NCBI GenBank assembly: GCA_934716995.1 | Contig: CAKUYO010000046.1 | Location: 1-13,234, forward strand | Length of the DNA: 13,234 nucleotides | Direction of reading: 5' to 3' | From: an uncultured Bacteroidales bacterium | GTDB lineage: Bacteria; Bacteroidota; Bacteroidia; Bacteroidales; Paludibacteraceae | Part shown: in pieces, positions 1 through 4,966 of the stretch | How the letters are laid out: the number at the start of each line of letters is the position of its first letter | Position numbering within the stretch: the first letter of the stretch is position 1 | The notes under the pieces: generated by a model | Databases searched by the model: none | The model's input: the letters and a program-made list of their open reading frames with translations, nothing else | Told to the model about the DNA's origin: nothing | Translations under genes and position numbers: made by a program

Positions 1-14
1 AACAGAGAGATTTT

Positions 15-40
15 TAGTGGCAATTTATACCACTATTTTT
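15..40 (+). terminator. Intrinsic terminator of an off-window upstream gene
   Basis: A 6-bp perfect stem (TAGTGG at 15-20 with CCACTA at 30-35) has a 9-nt loop and is followed at once by five T residues (36-40). The stem is short and moderately AT-rich, so it may be weak. It would separate an upstream plus-strand gene from the small-gene pair starting at 94. Confidence 0.45.
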
Positions 41-41
41 C

Positions 42-103
42 CAGCCTGCAAAATGACCCATAGAGACATACTACCCACTTCTCAGCCTGCAAAATGACCC
101 ATA
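42..103 (+). repeat. Perfect 21-bp direct repeat spanning the start codon of the first small gene
   Basis: The same 21 bases occur at 42-62 and 83-103, 41 bp apart. Each copy reads CAGCCTGCAAA followed by ATGACCCATA, so each contains an ATG. The downstream ATG (94) starts the 65-aa protein. The upstream ATG (53) opens a 14-codon frame whose TGA (95-97) overlaps the downstream ATG as ATGA. The duplication therefore copied a translation-initiation region and made a short upstream ORF. The repeat is seen directly; any regulatory role is inferred. Confidence 0.85.
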
Positions 104-291
104 CGCCACCTTTTACGGAAAACGAACTGAAAAACCAAACCAAATTCAAAACCGCCCACACGGCTGCAGTGGCACGTCTTCGCGATGCTTCGCAGCAAGC
201 AAAAGATTTGGCGGCATTCAAAAAACAAACCAAATACAGAACCCTTCTCGGCTATTTGATTGCCGAGGAATACAAAAAAATAACAGATTAA
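94..291 (+). CDS. Small protein of unknown function, N-terminally short paralog of the next gene
   Basis: This is a 65-aa basic, soluble protein with no signal peptide or membrane segment. Residues 17-60 align with the C-terminal half of the next protein: KFKTAHTAAVARLRDAS matches KFATAVKAARTRMADAS, then both read DASQQAKDLAAFK, a KY(R/K)TL motif and a GY motif. It lacks the roughly 35 N-terminal residues present in the paralog. The gap to the next gene is 3 bp, so the two are probably co-transcribed. The ATG at 94 lies in the second copy of a 21-bp repeat, and a 14-codon upstream ORF overlaps it by ATGA. I do not recognise a named family. Conservation between the two paralogs argues that both are or were translated; the shorter one could be a decaying duplicate. 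Confidence 0.72.
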   Translation: MTHTPPFTENELKNQTKFKTAHTAAVARLRDASQQAKDLAAFKKQTKYRTLLGYLIAEEYKKITD

Positions 292-294
292 AAT

Positions 295-597
295 ATGGCT
301 AAAGTAGATTACAATTATCCAATTGAAGCCCTTCACGGGAAGGTAAGAAAAACACATTCAACAGGTTTCGCAATGCGCAAAGACAGCGGCGCGAAGTTTA
401 CGCAAACATACACTCATTCTTCGGCGGTACCGACGGAGGCGCAGACTGAGGTGCAGCAGAAGTTTGCGACAGCAGTGAAAGCCGCTCGCACCAGAATGGC
501 GGATGCAAGCCAACAGGCGAAAGATTTGGCTGCGTTCAAACGCCAGAGCAAGTACAAGACGCTGTACGGGTATGTTTTCAGTCAAGTTTACGCATAA
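295..597 (+). CDS. Small basic protein of unknown function, full-length paralog
   Basis: This is a 100-aa basic, soluble protein without signal peptide or membrane helix. The N-terminal part (about 5-45) contains PIEALHGKVRK and FAMRKDSGAKFTQTYT, polar stretches that could be beta-hairpins. The C-terminal half (about 53-98) is predicted helical and carries the shared block ADASQQAKDLAAFKRQSKYK followed by TLYGY. It starts 3 bp after its shorter paralog and ends 13 bp before a strong terminator, so the two form a closed unit. Small proteins of this style seem familiar to me from Bacteroidales genomes, but I cannot name a family or function. Nothing in the sequence shows a nuclease, toxin or DNA-binding motif. 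Confidence 0.82.
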   Translation: MAKVDYNYPIEALHGKVRKTHSTGFAMRKDSGAKFTQTYTHSSAVPTEAQTEVQQKFATAVKAARTRMADASQQAKDLAAFKRQSKYKTLYGYVFSQVYA

Positions 598-610
598 ACA
601 TTGCGCAAAA

Positions 611-656
611 CTACAACAAAACTATCGGGTGTTTTCGCCCGATAGTTTTGTTGTAG
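611..656. terminator. Bidirectional intrinsic terminator, 19-bp perfect stem
   Basis: The arms 611-629 and 638-656 are perfect reverse complements (19 bp) around an 8-nt loop (TGTTTTCG). Each arm includes an A- or T-rich part (CAAAAC / GTTTTG), so a U-rich 3' side forms in either direction. It sits between the convergent small-gene pair (ending 597) and the XRE gene (ending 661) and would serve both transcripts. Confidence 0.88.
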
Positions 657-660
657 GAGT

Positions 661-1101
661 TTAGTGGGTAAAGTTTTCGTAAGTGCCGTCGGAATAAAAA
701 ATGGTTATTTTTTCAATTTTTTTCGCGGGGGCATTTTCTGTTTGAGGAACCGGAAGCGTTTCTTTACGGGGGGGTAGAGTTTGATGATTATGGGGTGCAG
801 AAACAGCGGGTGTTTGCGGAAGTACAATCGGTGGTTCTACCGGTTGGTCATCAAACAGAGTGCGGTTAGGTTGCTCGCCGACAGGGCGATACATACTGCC
901 AGAATCCAATATCATCCAATCGGACGACACGGTGCGGAAACGGTGCAGTACTTTCTGCAACACTTCCAAACTGGGCTTGTTGCGCCCATTGACGATATTG
1001 GAAATAGTGCCTGCTTGTATGCCCACCTCGGCGGCAAACTGTTTGGCAGTCATACCCTCTGTTTCCATCAGTTTCATTAACCGTTCACGCTCTGTACTCA
1101 T
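661..1101 (-). CDS. XRE-family helix-turn-helix transcriptional regulator
   Basis: A 146-aa protein with an N-terminal Cro/C1-type HTH at about residues 5-58. MTAKQFAAEVGI forms the first helices, QAGTISNIVNGRNKPS the recognition helix and turn, and LEVLQKVLHRF the closing helix. Residues 70-125 are a proline-rich, low-complexity linker with no predicted fold. The last 20 residues (KKIEKITIFYSDGTYENF) form a short beta-like tail that I recall from Bacteroidales XRE proteins. It is a cytoplasmic DNA-binding protein; its target is unknown. The ATG at 1101 is preceded by a leader of about 150 nt from the promoter at 1260-1291. Direct repeats next to that promoter are candidate operators for autoregulation. 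It converges on the small-gene pair across a shared terminator. Confidence 0.94.
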   Translation of the reverse strand: MSTERERLMKLMETEGMTAKQFAAEVGIQAGTISNIVNGRNKPSLEVLQKVLHRFRTVSSDWMILDSGSMYRPVGEQPNRTLFDDQPVEPPIVLPQTPAVSAPHNHQTLPPRKETLPVPQTENAPAKKIEKITIFYSDGTYENFTH

Positions 1102-1259
1102 ATTGATGACAATTCGATAATTTTCAAATCCGCACTACGTTTTTCAAATATGCCTTTCTCCTTACACTAAAAAAAATATAACGAGAATTGGATATTTTGC
1201 TTCTGCTGTATTTATAGGCAAAGGAATATGCGTTCCTCGCAATTCACAGAAATACATTG

Positions 1260-1291
1260 CAAAGATACGAAAACTTTTTCACATTTGCAAA
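1260..1291 (-). promoter_or_regulatory. Bacteroidota-type promoter for the XRE gene
   Basis: On the minus strand TTTG (1291-1288) is followed after exactly 20 bp by TATCTTTG (1267-1260), a perfect match to the Bacteroidota -33 / TAnnTTTG consensus. Transcription would start near 1253, giving a leader of about 150 nt, longer than the roughly 15 nt inferred for the other minus-strand promoters here. The leader includes a small hairpin (AGGAA, 6-nt loop, TTCCT on the plus strand near 1221-1236). Confidence 0.7.
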
Positions 1292-1359
1292 TTATGCAAA
1301 ATTGACGCAGATTCACATCTTGATAATTTAACGAATACACATTTGCAAACCACGCAAAA
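1280..1359. repeat. Two imperfect 22-bp repeats (CACATTTGCAAAnnAnGCAAAA), operator candidates
   Basis: Copies lie at 1280-1301 and 1338-1359, 58 bp apart, differing at only a few positions. Each holds the dyad TTTGCAAA. The first overlaps the -33 box of the XRE promoter. Their position suggests binding sites for the XRE protein itself or another regulator; that is inference. Confidence 0.6.
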
Positions 1360-1800
1360 AATATACAAATGTTGCATTGTGAACAATCATTATATGTTTA
1401 TTCTAAATTGTAACTTAATGCAAACAATGTAACATATTGATAATTTGATATATATGTGTAACTTGTATTGTGTATATTTTGCATGATATACATTAATTTA
1501 TCACAATAACAGAATAATATAAAGTGTTACTTTATATAGACATATTATCTATTGATATACTGCTAATTAGTTTGTAAAGATGTACAAAATACAGGAGAGT
1601 TGCAATAAAAGAAATGTTCCACGATTTGTTGAACATGCTCCTGCTATGTATATTCACAAATAATGTTGTGTGGTATGTTTTATTGTGAAGTACAGCAGGA
1701 TTTATTGTGAATAGTAACGCTTGTAGATTTGCAAAATACACAATTGTTTCGCATATAATATAATTCACATTTCTATGATATGTATTCTTATTTTGTATTG

Positions 1801-1832
1801 TTTGCAAGTATTGAGAAAATGTTGTAACTTTG
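1801..1832 (+). promoter_or_regulatory. Bacteroidota-type promoter for the DUF4250 gene
   Basis: TTTG at 1801-1804 is followed after 20 bp by TAACTTTG at 1825-1832. Transcription would begin near 1838. This rules out in-frame starts further upstream (for example the ATG at 1830) and supports initiation at 1890/1893 with a leader of about 50 nt. Confidence 0.72.
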
Positions 1833-1892
1833 TCCTCGCAAAAAAGAACCAATAAAAATACAGGTTTAAGATACCGTAAAAATAAGATTATG

Positions 1893-2069
1893 ATGGAACT
1901 GCCTAACGACCCGATGATACTGCTGAGCGTTATCAATACGAAACTGCGGGACGAATACTCCACTATAGATGCTTTGTGCGAAGATATGGATATTGACAAA
2001 GCCAGCCTGATTGATAAATTGGCACAAGCGGGATTTGAATACAACCCGAGTGCGAACAAGTTTTGGTGA
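1893..2069 (+). CDS. DUF4250 domain-containing small protein
   Basis: This 58-aa acidic protein matches what I recall of the whole DUF4250 family: an N-terminal M-x-LPNDPMILLSVINTKLRD block, a central YSTIDALCEDMDID segment, and a C-terminal KLAQAGFEYNPSANKFW. The function is unknown; the central part (about 22-48) resembles a short helix-turn-helix-like three-helix unit (inference). Two ATGs stand side by side (1890 and 1893). I chose 1893 because family members usually begin one residue before the LP motif; 1890 is equally possible. A consensus promoter ends 58 bp upstream. No partner gene follows directly, so it seems to be a single-gene unit with a long 3' region. Confidence 0.88.
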   Translation: MELPNDPMILLSVINTKLRDEYSTIDALCEDMDIDKASLIDKLAQAGFEYNPSANKFW

Positions 2070-2108
2070 TTATTGGTGTGGTGTCCTCTACGCGACCTCG
2101 TCGAAAAG

Positions 2109-2230
2109 GGCTTGCAACATTGAAACTCGTTGTACGAGTTTAGGTTGCCGCCGTTTCTCCTCTCTGTCTAAGGAGTTCTACTCAAGCCACAGGCTTTCGT
2201 TTCGGAAATCCGCAAGAAAGCGGTATTTCC
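2109..2230 (+). ncRNA. Structured region downstream of DUF4250, possible non-coding RNA or 3' UTR
   Basis: Several hairpins follow in series. The first is nested: GGC/GCC (2109-2111, 2150-2152), GCAAC/GTTGC (2114-2118, 2144-2148) and AAACTCG/CGAGTTT (2123-2129, 2135-2141) with loop TTGTA. Next is AAGCC/GGCTT (2184-2188, 2192-2196). The third is GGAAATCCGC (2204-2213) paired with GCGG-T-ATTTCC (2220-2230) with one bulged T. No coding frame with protein-like composition covers the stretch and no Rfam family is recognised. A decayed gene or mobile-element remnant is an alternative. Confidence 0.35.
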
Positions 2231-2274
2231 TTCACCACAAAATTAAAAAAATTTGCGGAGCCTCCATAAACGTG

Positions 2275-2303
2275 GCGAGAGAAATTAAAGAAATAAAGGA
2301 AAT
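2275..2303. repeat. 29-bp dispersed repeat, copy 1
   Basis: These 29 bases recur exactly at 7174-7202, about 4.9 kb away. The unit begins GCGAGAGAAATTAAAG and is purine-rich. In both places it lies downstream of a short single gene, in a spacer rich in hairpins. Confidence 0.85.
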
Positions 2304-2360
2304 AGAGGGCTACTAAATAGGGGCTTTAAGGAATTTAAGGTCTTTAATGTTTTTAAGGGG
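2282..2360. repeat. Two 9-bp-period repeat tracts
   Basis: Tract one (2282-2308) is three units: AAATTAAAG, AAATAAAGG, AAATAGAGG. Tract two (2325-2360) is four units starting TTTAAGG, TTTAAGG, TTTAATG and TTTAAGG, each 9 bp apart. The second is close to the reverse complement of an A-rich version of the first. I recall similar low-complexity spacers from Bacteroidales genomes. Confidence 0.75.
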
Positions 2361-2380
2361 AGGGCTATATTATATAGAGT

Positions 2381-2494
2381 ATGACATATGAAGAATATAT
2401 CGAACAGGAGCAAAGGGCTATGGACGAGGAGCAGAGTGATGATTGCTGTTTCTTGGAATATCAGCCGGAGGGGCAATTTGTCAGAGGACATTAA
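2381..2494 (+). CDS. Possible 37-aa acidic small protein
   Basis: An ATG at 2381 opens 37 codons ending in TAA at 2492-2494. The product is acidic (MTYEEYIEQEQRAMDEEQSD, then a CC pair and an aromatic C-terminal part) with protein-like composition. It is followed about 50 bp later by a good terminator (2545-2575), consistent with the end of a transcript. No promoter consensus was found directly upstream; it may be read from the DUF4250 promoter. There is no family match, so it could be a chance frame. Confidence 0.33.
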   Translation: MTYEEYIEQEQRAMDEEQSDDCCFLEYQPEGQFVRGH

Positions 2495-2544
2495 TGGAGG
2501 TTGGCTATAATTGATATGAAGATATTAGATGAAAACCACCAACA

Positions 2545-2575
2545 AAAAACGACTGCTACAAAGCAGCCGTTTTTG
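2545..2575. terminator. Bidirectional intrinsic terminator
   Basis: Arms 2545-2557 and 2562-2574 (AAAAACGACTGCT with AGCAGCCGTTTTT) pair around loop ACAA. The single mismatch becomes a G-U pair in the minus-strand transcript, so the structure is better in the cdsA direction. It would end the plus-strand DUF4250/small-ORF transcript, and the cdsA message 177 nt past its stop codon. Confidence 0.78.
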
Positions 2576-2592
2576 TTTACATATATATTATG

Positions 2593-2679
2593 CATCCACC
2601 TTATATCTCCATATCCACCTTATATCCACCTTACTTTTGTATATGCTATCCACACGTCATCCACCTGACATCCACCTGT
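2593..2679. repeat. Iteron-like array of ATCCACC boxes with 11-bp phasing
   Basis: ATCCACC occurs at 2594, 2613, 2624, 2659 and 2670, with a variant ATCCACA at 2648. Intervals are 19, 11, 24, 11 and 11 bp. The tandem parts read TATCCACCTTA twice (2612-2633) and CATCCACCTG twice (2658-2678). It lies between the terminator and the end of cdsA. On the minus strand, within the cdsA 3' UTR, it reads as repeated GGTGGAT. The 2646-2654 copy is one base from the DnaA box TTATCCACA. Confidence 0.85.
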
Positions 2680-2725
2680 GTTTGGTACTAACTATGTCAT
2701 CGGAATAGTTATTTGGGGAAGAAAT

Positions 2726-2747
2726 TTTGGAGTATCTTTGGAGTATC
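2726..2747. repeat. Perfect 11-bp tandem duplication (TTTGGAGTATC x2)
   Basis: TTTGGAGTATC is present at 2726-2736 and again at 2737-2747, four bases before the cdsA stop codon (2753-2751). The junction creates TATCTTTG, matching the -7 consensus, but a TTTG lies only 17 bp upstream, so an antisense promoter into cdsA is doubtful. Confidence 0.85.
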
Positions 2748-2750
2748 GGA

Positions 2751-3608
2751 TTAGGCTCCGCAAAGGGAAATGAGGACATAGAGGAGCAGGCAAACGGCGG
2801 GAGTTGCGAGCAGAATAGAATCGAAACGATCCAATACACCGCCATGTCCGGGCAGGAACTTGCCGGAGTCTTTTACGCCGATAGTGCGTTTCATCAGGCT
2901 TTCCATCAAATCGCCCAATGTACCGAAGACAACGACCACTAATGCAAACACCATTCCTACGGCATAGGTATTCAGCGGATTGAGGCGATCAAACCAACCA
3001 AAGTATGCCAGCAGAGCGCCTACTCCTATTGCGACAACGGCACCGCCGACCAGACCTTCCCAACTCTTGCCTGGACTTACGCGGGGGAACATCTTATGGT
3101 TGCCGCCCTTGCGTTTCGACATCAGACTGCCTACACAATAGGCTCCGCTGTCATTCAGCCATATCAGTACGAACAATGCCAGCAGCAGGTACGCATTCGC
3201 ATACATCACAAAGCACATCATCGAGAACGGAAGGGCTATCATCACCTGGCTGACAAGGTAATTGCCCCAGTTGTGGATCGGGTTTTCGGCTTTCCTGAAC
3301 AATTCGGAGATAAGGGAAAACAGCACCAGGAAAAGATACAGCCCGCACAATATGCTGATGATCCAATCATTGTAATAGGTAGTGAGCAGAAAACAGAATG
3401 CCGAACCGAAAAACATCACGCCTGCCGAAAGGGTGGAAACGACAGTGAGAAAACGGTCGGAATGCATCAGATGGTGATACTCGCGCACCGCCAACATGGC
3501 TACCAAACCGAACAAAACGCTGAAAAACACGGGGTGAACCAAGATACTCGCCACCACCAGACCGACATATACGGCACCCGAGAGAGTGCGCTGAACAAAG
3601 TTAGACAT
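2751..3608 (-). CDS. cdsA: Phosphatidate cytidylyltransferase (CDP-diacylglycerol synthase)
   Basis: CdsA converts phosphatidic acid and CTP to CDP-diacylglycerol and pyrophosphate in the inner membrane, the branch point for phosphatidylethanolamine and anionic phospholipids. The 285-aa protein has the usual family length and about eight hydrophobic segments. The CDS signature lies at residues 237-263: SLMKRTIGVKDSGKFLPGHG, then G-VLDRFD. The upstream loop has SPGKSWEG (178-185), and WLNDSGAY (150-157) holds the conserved Asp. The start at 3608 is supported by a consensus promoter whose predicted start site lies about 15 nt upstream. It is divergent from the acyltransferase operon through an interlocked promoter pair. 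Its 3' end runs toward the terminator at 2545-2575. Confidence 0.97.
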   Translation of the reverse strand: MSNFVQRTLSGAVYVGLVVASILVHPVFFSVLFGLVAMLAVREYHHLMHSDRFLTVVSTLSAGVMFFGSAFCFLLTTYYNDWIISILCGLYLFLVLFSLISELFRKAENPIHNWGNYLVSQVMIALPFSMMCFVMYANAYLLLALFVLIWLNDSGAYCVGSLMSKRKGGNHKMFPRVSPGKSWEGLVGGAVVAIGVGALLAYFGWFDRLNPLNTYAVGMVFALVVVVFGTLGDLMESLMKRTIGVKDSGKFLPGHGGVLDRFDSILLATPAVCLLLYVLISLCGA

Positions 3609-3624
3609 TTTTCAAAAAATAATT

Positions 3625-3656
3625 TTTGCAAAATTACACAAAAAACCGTACCTTTG
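3625..3656 (+). promoter_or_regulatory. Bacteroidota-type promoter for the 3676-5965 operon
   Basis: TTTG at 3625-3628, 20 bp, then TACCTTTG at 3649-3656. Predicted transcription start near 3662, so the leader before the ATG at 3676 is only about 14 nt. Confidence 0.82.
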
Positions 3657-3660
3657 CAAA
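3629..3660 (-). promoter_or_regulatory. Bacteroidota-type promoter for cdsA, interlocked with the divergent one
   Basis: On the minus strand TTTG (3660-3657), 20 bp, then TAATTTTG (3636-3629). It occupies almost the same 36 bp as the plus-strand promoter. The dyad TTTGCAAA at 3625-3632 and again at 3653-3660 supplies the -33 box of one promoter and part of the -7 box of the other. Confidence 0.82.
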
Positions 3661-3675
3661 TAAATTCATATATTT

Positions 3676-4032
3676 ATGGAGAATAACCCGATTGAGATGA
3701 GCCTGCTCGACCCAGAAGAACGTGAGCAGATAGACTTTATCTGGAACCTGATTCCTGCAGAAGACCGCCAAGGTATGAGCCAAAGCGATGTGCTGCTCGT
3801 ATTGGACGCAATGGACGACTATCTGGAGGAGAAAGGACTATTGCAATACGACGAACAGACCGGCGAGGCGGAATATGCGGACGGCGAAGTGGACGAAACG
3901 GAACAGTTGGAGTACGTACAGCAAGCCGCCAAAGCGCAAGAAAGCAAGATTACCGGTGTGCAGATACAATTGGTAATGGACGGCGAACTGCAATACGGTA
4001 TCGAGCAGGGATATTACGAGGAAGAGGATTGA
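3676..4032 (+). CDS. Acidic hypothetical protein, first gene of the acyltransferase operon
   Basis: A 118-aa, strongly acidic, soluble protein without signal peptide or membrane segment. The N-terminal two thirds look helical (EEREQIDFIWNLIP, SDVLLVLDAMDDYLEE). The centre is Glu/Asp-rich low complexity (about 58-78), and the C-terminal part (ITGVQIQLVMDGELQYGIEQ) resembles a beta-rich tail ending in EEED. No catalytic motif or known family was recognised. The start at 3676 lies about 14 nt after the predicted transcription start. Its TGA overlaps the ATG of the acyltransferase gene by one base (TGATG), suggesting translational coupling and a link to the same envelope pathway. A role as regulator or partner of the acyltransferase is speculation. 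Confidence 0.82.
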   Translation: MENNPIEMSLLDPEEREQIDFIWNLIPAEDRQGMSQSDVLLVLDAMDDYLEEKGLLQYDEQTGEAEYADGEVDETEQLEYVQQAAKAQESKITGVQIQLVMDGELQYGIEQGYYEEED

Positions 4033-4907
4033 TGGAGCAACTTATCAAGATTTTGAGCAAAATACCCATCGGAGTGCATTATTGGTTCGCCGATTGGATG
4101 CTTTATCCGCTTATATATTATATTGTGCGTTATCGGCGGAAGTTGGTACGCAAGAACCTGACGGACTCTTTCCCTGAAAAAAGGCCCGATGAGATACGTC
4201 ATATAGAAAAGCAATTTTACCACCATTTTGCCGACTTGGTGGTGGAGACCGTGTACGGTTACGGTTTATCGGATCAAGCCATGCGGGAGCATGTGCGGTT
4301 TAATAATCATAACTTGGTAAAACGCCTTGCGGAGAAACACGGAAGCGTCATCGTTATGCTGGCTCATTTAGGCAACTGGGAATGGTTTACCGACTACAAC
4401 CGGCAATACCTCGAGGGGGAAGGATTAGTGCAAGGAAATGTGTTCAGACATCAAGCGAACAAGAAAATGGATGAACTAATGCATATTCTTCGTAGTAAAA
4501 GCGGTGGCATATTGATAGACAAACGAACTATCCTGCGGCAAATGCTCATCTTGCGCAAAGAGGGAAAAAAGATGGTATATGGGTTGATTTGCGATCAAAA
4601 ACCGCGTCCGGAAGTAACCCGCTATTGGACGGAATTTCTGCACCATGAAACAGGCTTTCTTGATGGGGGCGAGGTACTTGGCAAAAAATTCGCTTACCCT
4701 GTACTTTATGCACACATCAGCAGTCCGAAACGCGGATACTATGAGGTATCTTTCGAAACGATTGCCGAATACCCGACTGAGACGGCAGAAAACGAGATAA
4801 CCCGCATCTATGCCGAGCGATTGGAGCAAAATATAAAGGAGCAACCCGAACAATGGCTCTGGACACACAACCGGTGGAAATGGAGAAAACCAATAAATAA
4901 TTTGTAA
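4032..4907 (+). CDS. LpxL/HtrB-family lysophospholipid (lipid A) acyltransferase
   Basis: This 291-aa protein belongs to the bacterial lipid A biosynthesis acyltransferase (LpxL/LpxM/HtrB) family, which moves an acyl chain from acyl-ACP to lipid A or a related acceptor at the cytoplasmic face of the inner membrane. The catalytic HX4E motif is at 112-117 (HLGNWE), preceded by a hydrophobic strand (SVIVMLA). An N-terminal hydrophobic segment (about 13-33) is the likely membrane anchor, and the C-terminal EQWLWTHNRWKWRKP is a family hallmark. The ATG at 4032 is preferred over the in-frame TTG at 4029; it overlaps the preceding stop as TGATG. A glycosyltransferase follows 59 bp later. In Bacteroidales this family can also make non-LPS lipids (for example serine or ornithine lipids), so the acceptor is uncertain. 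Confidence 0.95.
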   Translation: MEQLIKILSKIPIGVHYWFADWMLYPLIYYIVRYRRKLVRKNLTDSFPEKRPDEIRHIEKQFYHHFADLVVETVYGYGLSDQAMREHVRFNNHNLVKRLAEKHGSVIVMLAHLGNWEWFTDYNRQYLEGEGLVQGNVFRHQANKKMDELMHILRSKSGGILIDKRTILRQMLILRKEGKKMVYGLICDQKPRPEVTRYWTEFLHHETGFLDGGEVLGKKFAYPVLYAHISSPKRGYYEVSFETIAEYPTETAENEITRIYAERLEQNIKEQPEQWLWTHNRWKWRKPINNL

Positions 4908-4929
4908 GTGTGTAATGTTGCATTTTCTA

Positions 4930-4960
4930 ATTTACAAATTTACTGATTTACAAATTTACT
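4930..4960. repeat. 15-bp direct repeat in the acyltransferase-glycosyltransferase spacer
   Basis: ATTTACAAATTTACT occurs at 4930-4944 and 4946-4960 (16-bp period), just 6 bp before the glycosyltransferase ATG at 4967. Each unit is itself a near repeat of ATTTAC. It fills most of the ribosome-entry region, giving an AT-rich, unstructured 5' side. Confidence 0.85.
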
Positions 4961-4966
4961 CTATCA

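Larger units (their letters stand above)
1102..1889. other. AT-rich gene-free region between XRE gene and DUF4250 gene
   Basis: No convincing gene is present. Long frames in this stretch are low-complexity and overlap real genes. It contains the XRE promoter (1260-1291), the DUF4250 promoter (1801-1832) and the 22-bp repeats. Copies of a TTATTGTGA-like word occur at 1501-1509 (minus), 1653-1663 (minus, one mismatch), 1679-1689 and 1701-1711 (plus, perfect 11-mers, 22 bp apart). An inverted repeat ATGTTC/GAACAT lies at 1614-1619 and 1631-1636. Stretch 1360-1800 is markedly more AT-rich than the flanking genes. Confidence 0.6.

Noticed and set aside
1280..1359. CRISPR array or phage attachment site
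   Set aside because: Only two imperfect 22-bp copies, no spacers of uniform length beyond one, and no cas or integrase gene.
1614..1636. Possible parS-like site (TGTTCCACG then TTGAACA)
   Set aside because: Only the left half resembles the ParB site; the spacing is wrong and no parAB genes are nearby.
1532..2059. 175-codon open frame on the minus strand
   Set aside because: It covers the DUF4250 gene in antisense and an AT-rich spacer. Its product is a low-complexity Ile/Leu/Ser/Tyr mix typical of a chance frame in AT-rich DNA.
1830..2069. 79-codon form of the DUF4250 gene
   Set aside because: Its ATG lies inside the -7 box of the promoter, before the predicted transcription start, and the extra N-terminal residues are not family-like.
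2515..2667. Open frame starting MKILDENHQQ
   Set aside because: It runs through the terminator hairpin and the 11-bp array and stops within it; the sequence is better explained as non-coding.
2593..2679. Replication origin (DnaA boxes)
   Set aside because: Only one copy is close to a DnaA box, the others end in CC, and no dnaA or other typical origin neighbour is present in the window.
2712..2740. Antisense promoter into cdsA (TTTG then TATCTTTG)
   Set aside because: Spacing is 17 bp rather than the 20 bp seen in every other promoter here, and no gene follows on the plus strand.
3096..3686. 196-codon plus-strand frame over cdsA
   Set aside because: It is the antisense shadow of cdsA, rich in His/Gln/Arg, with no recognisable domain.
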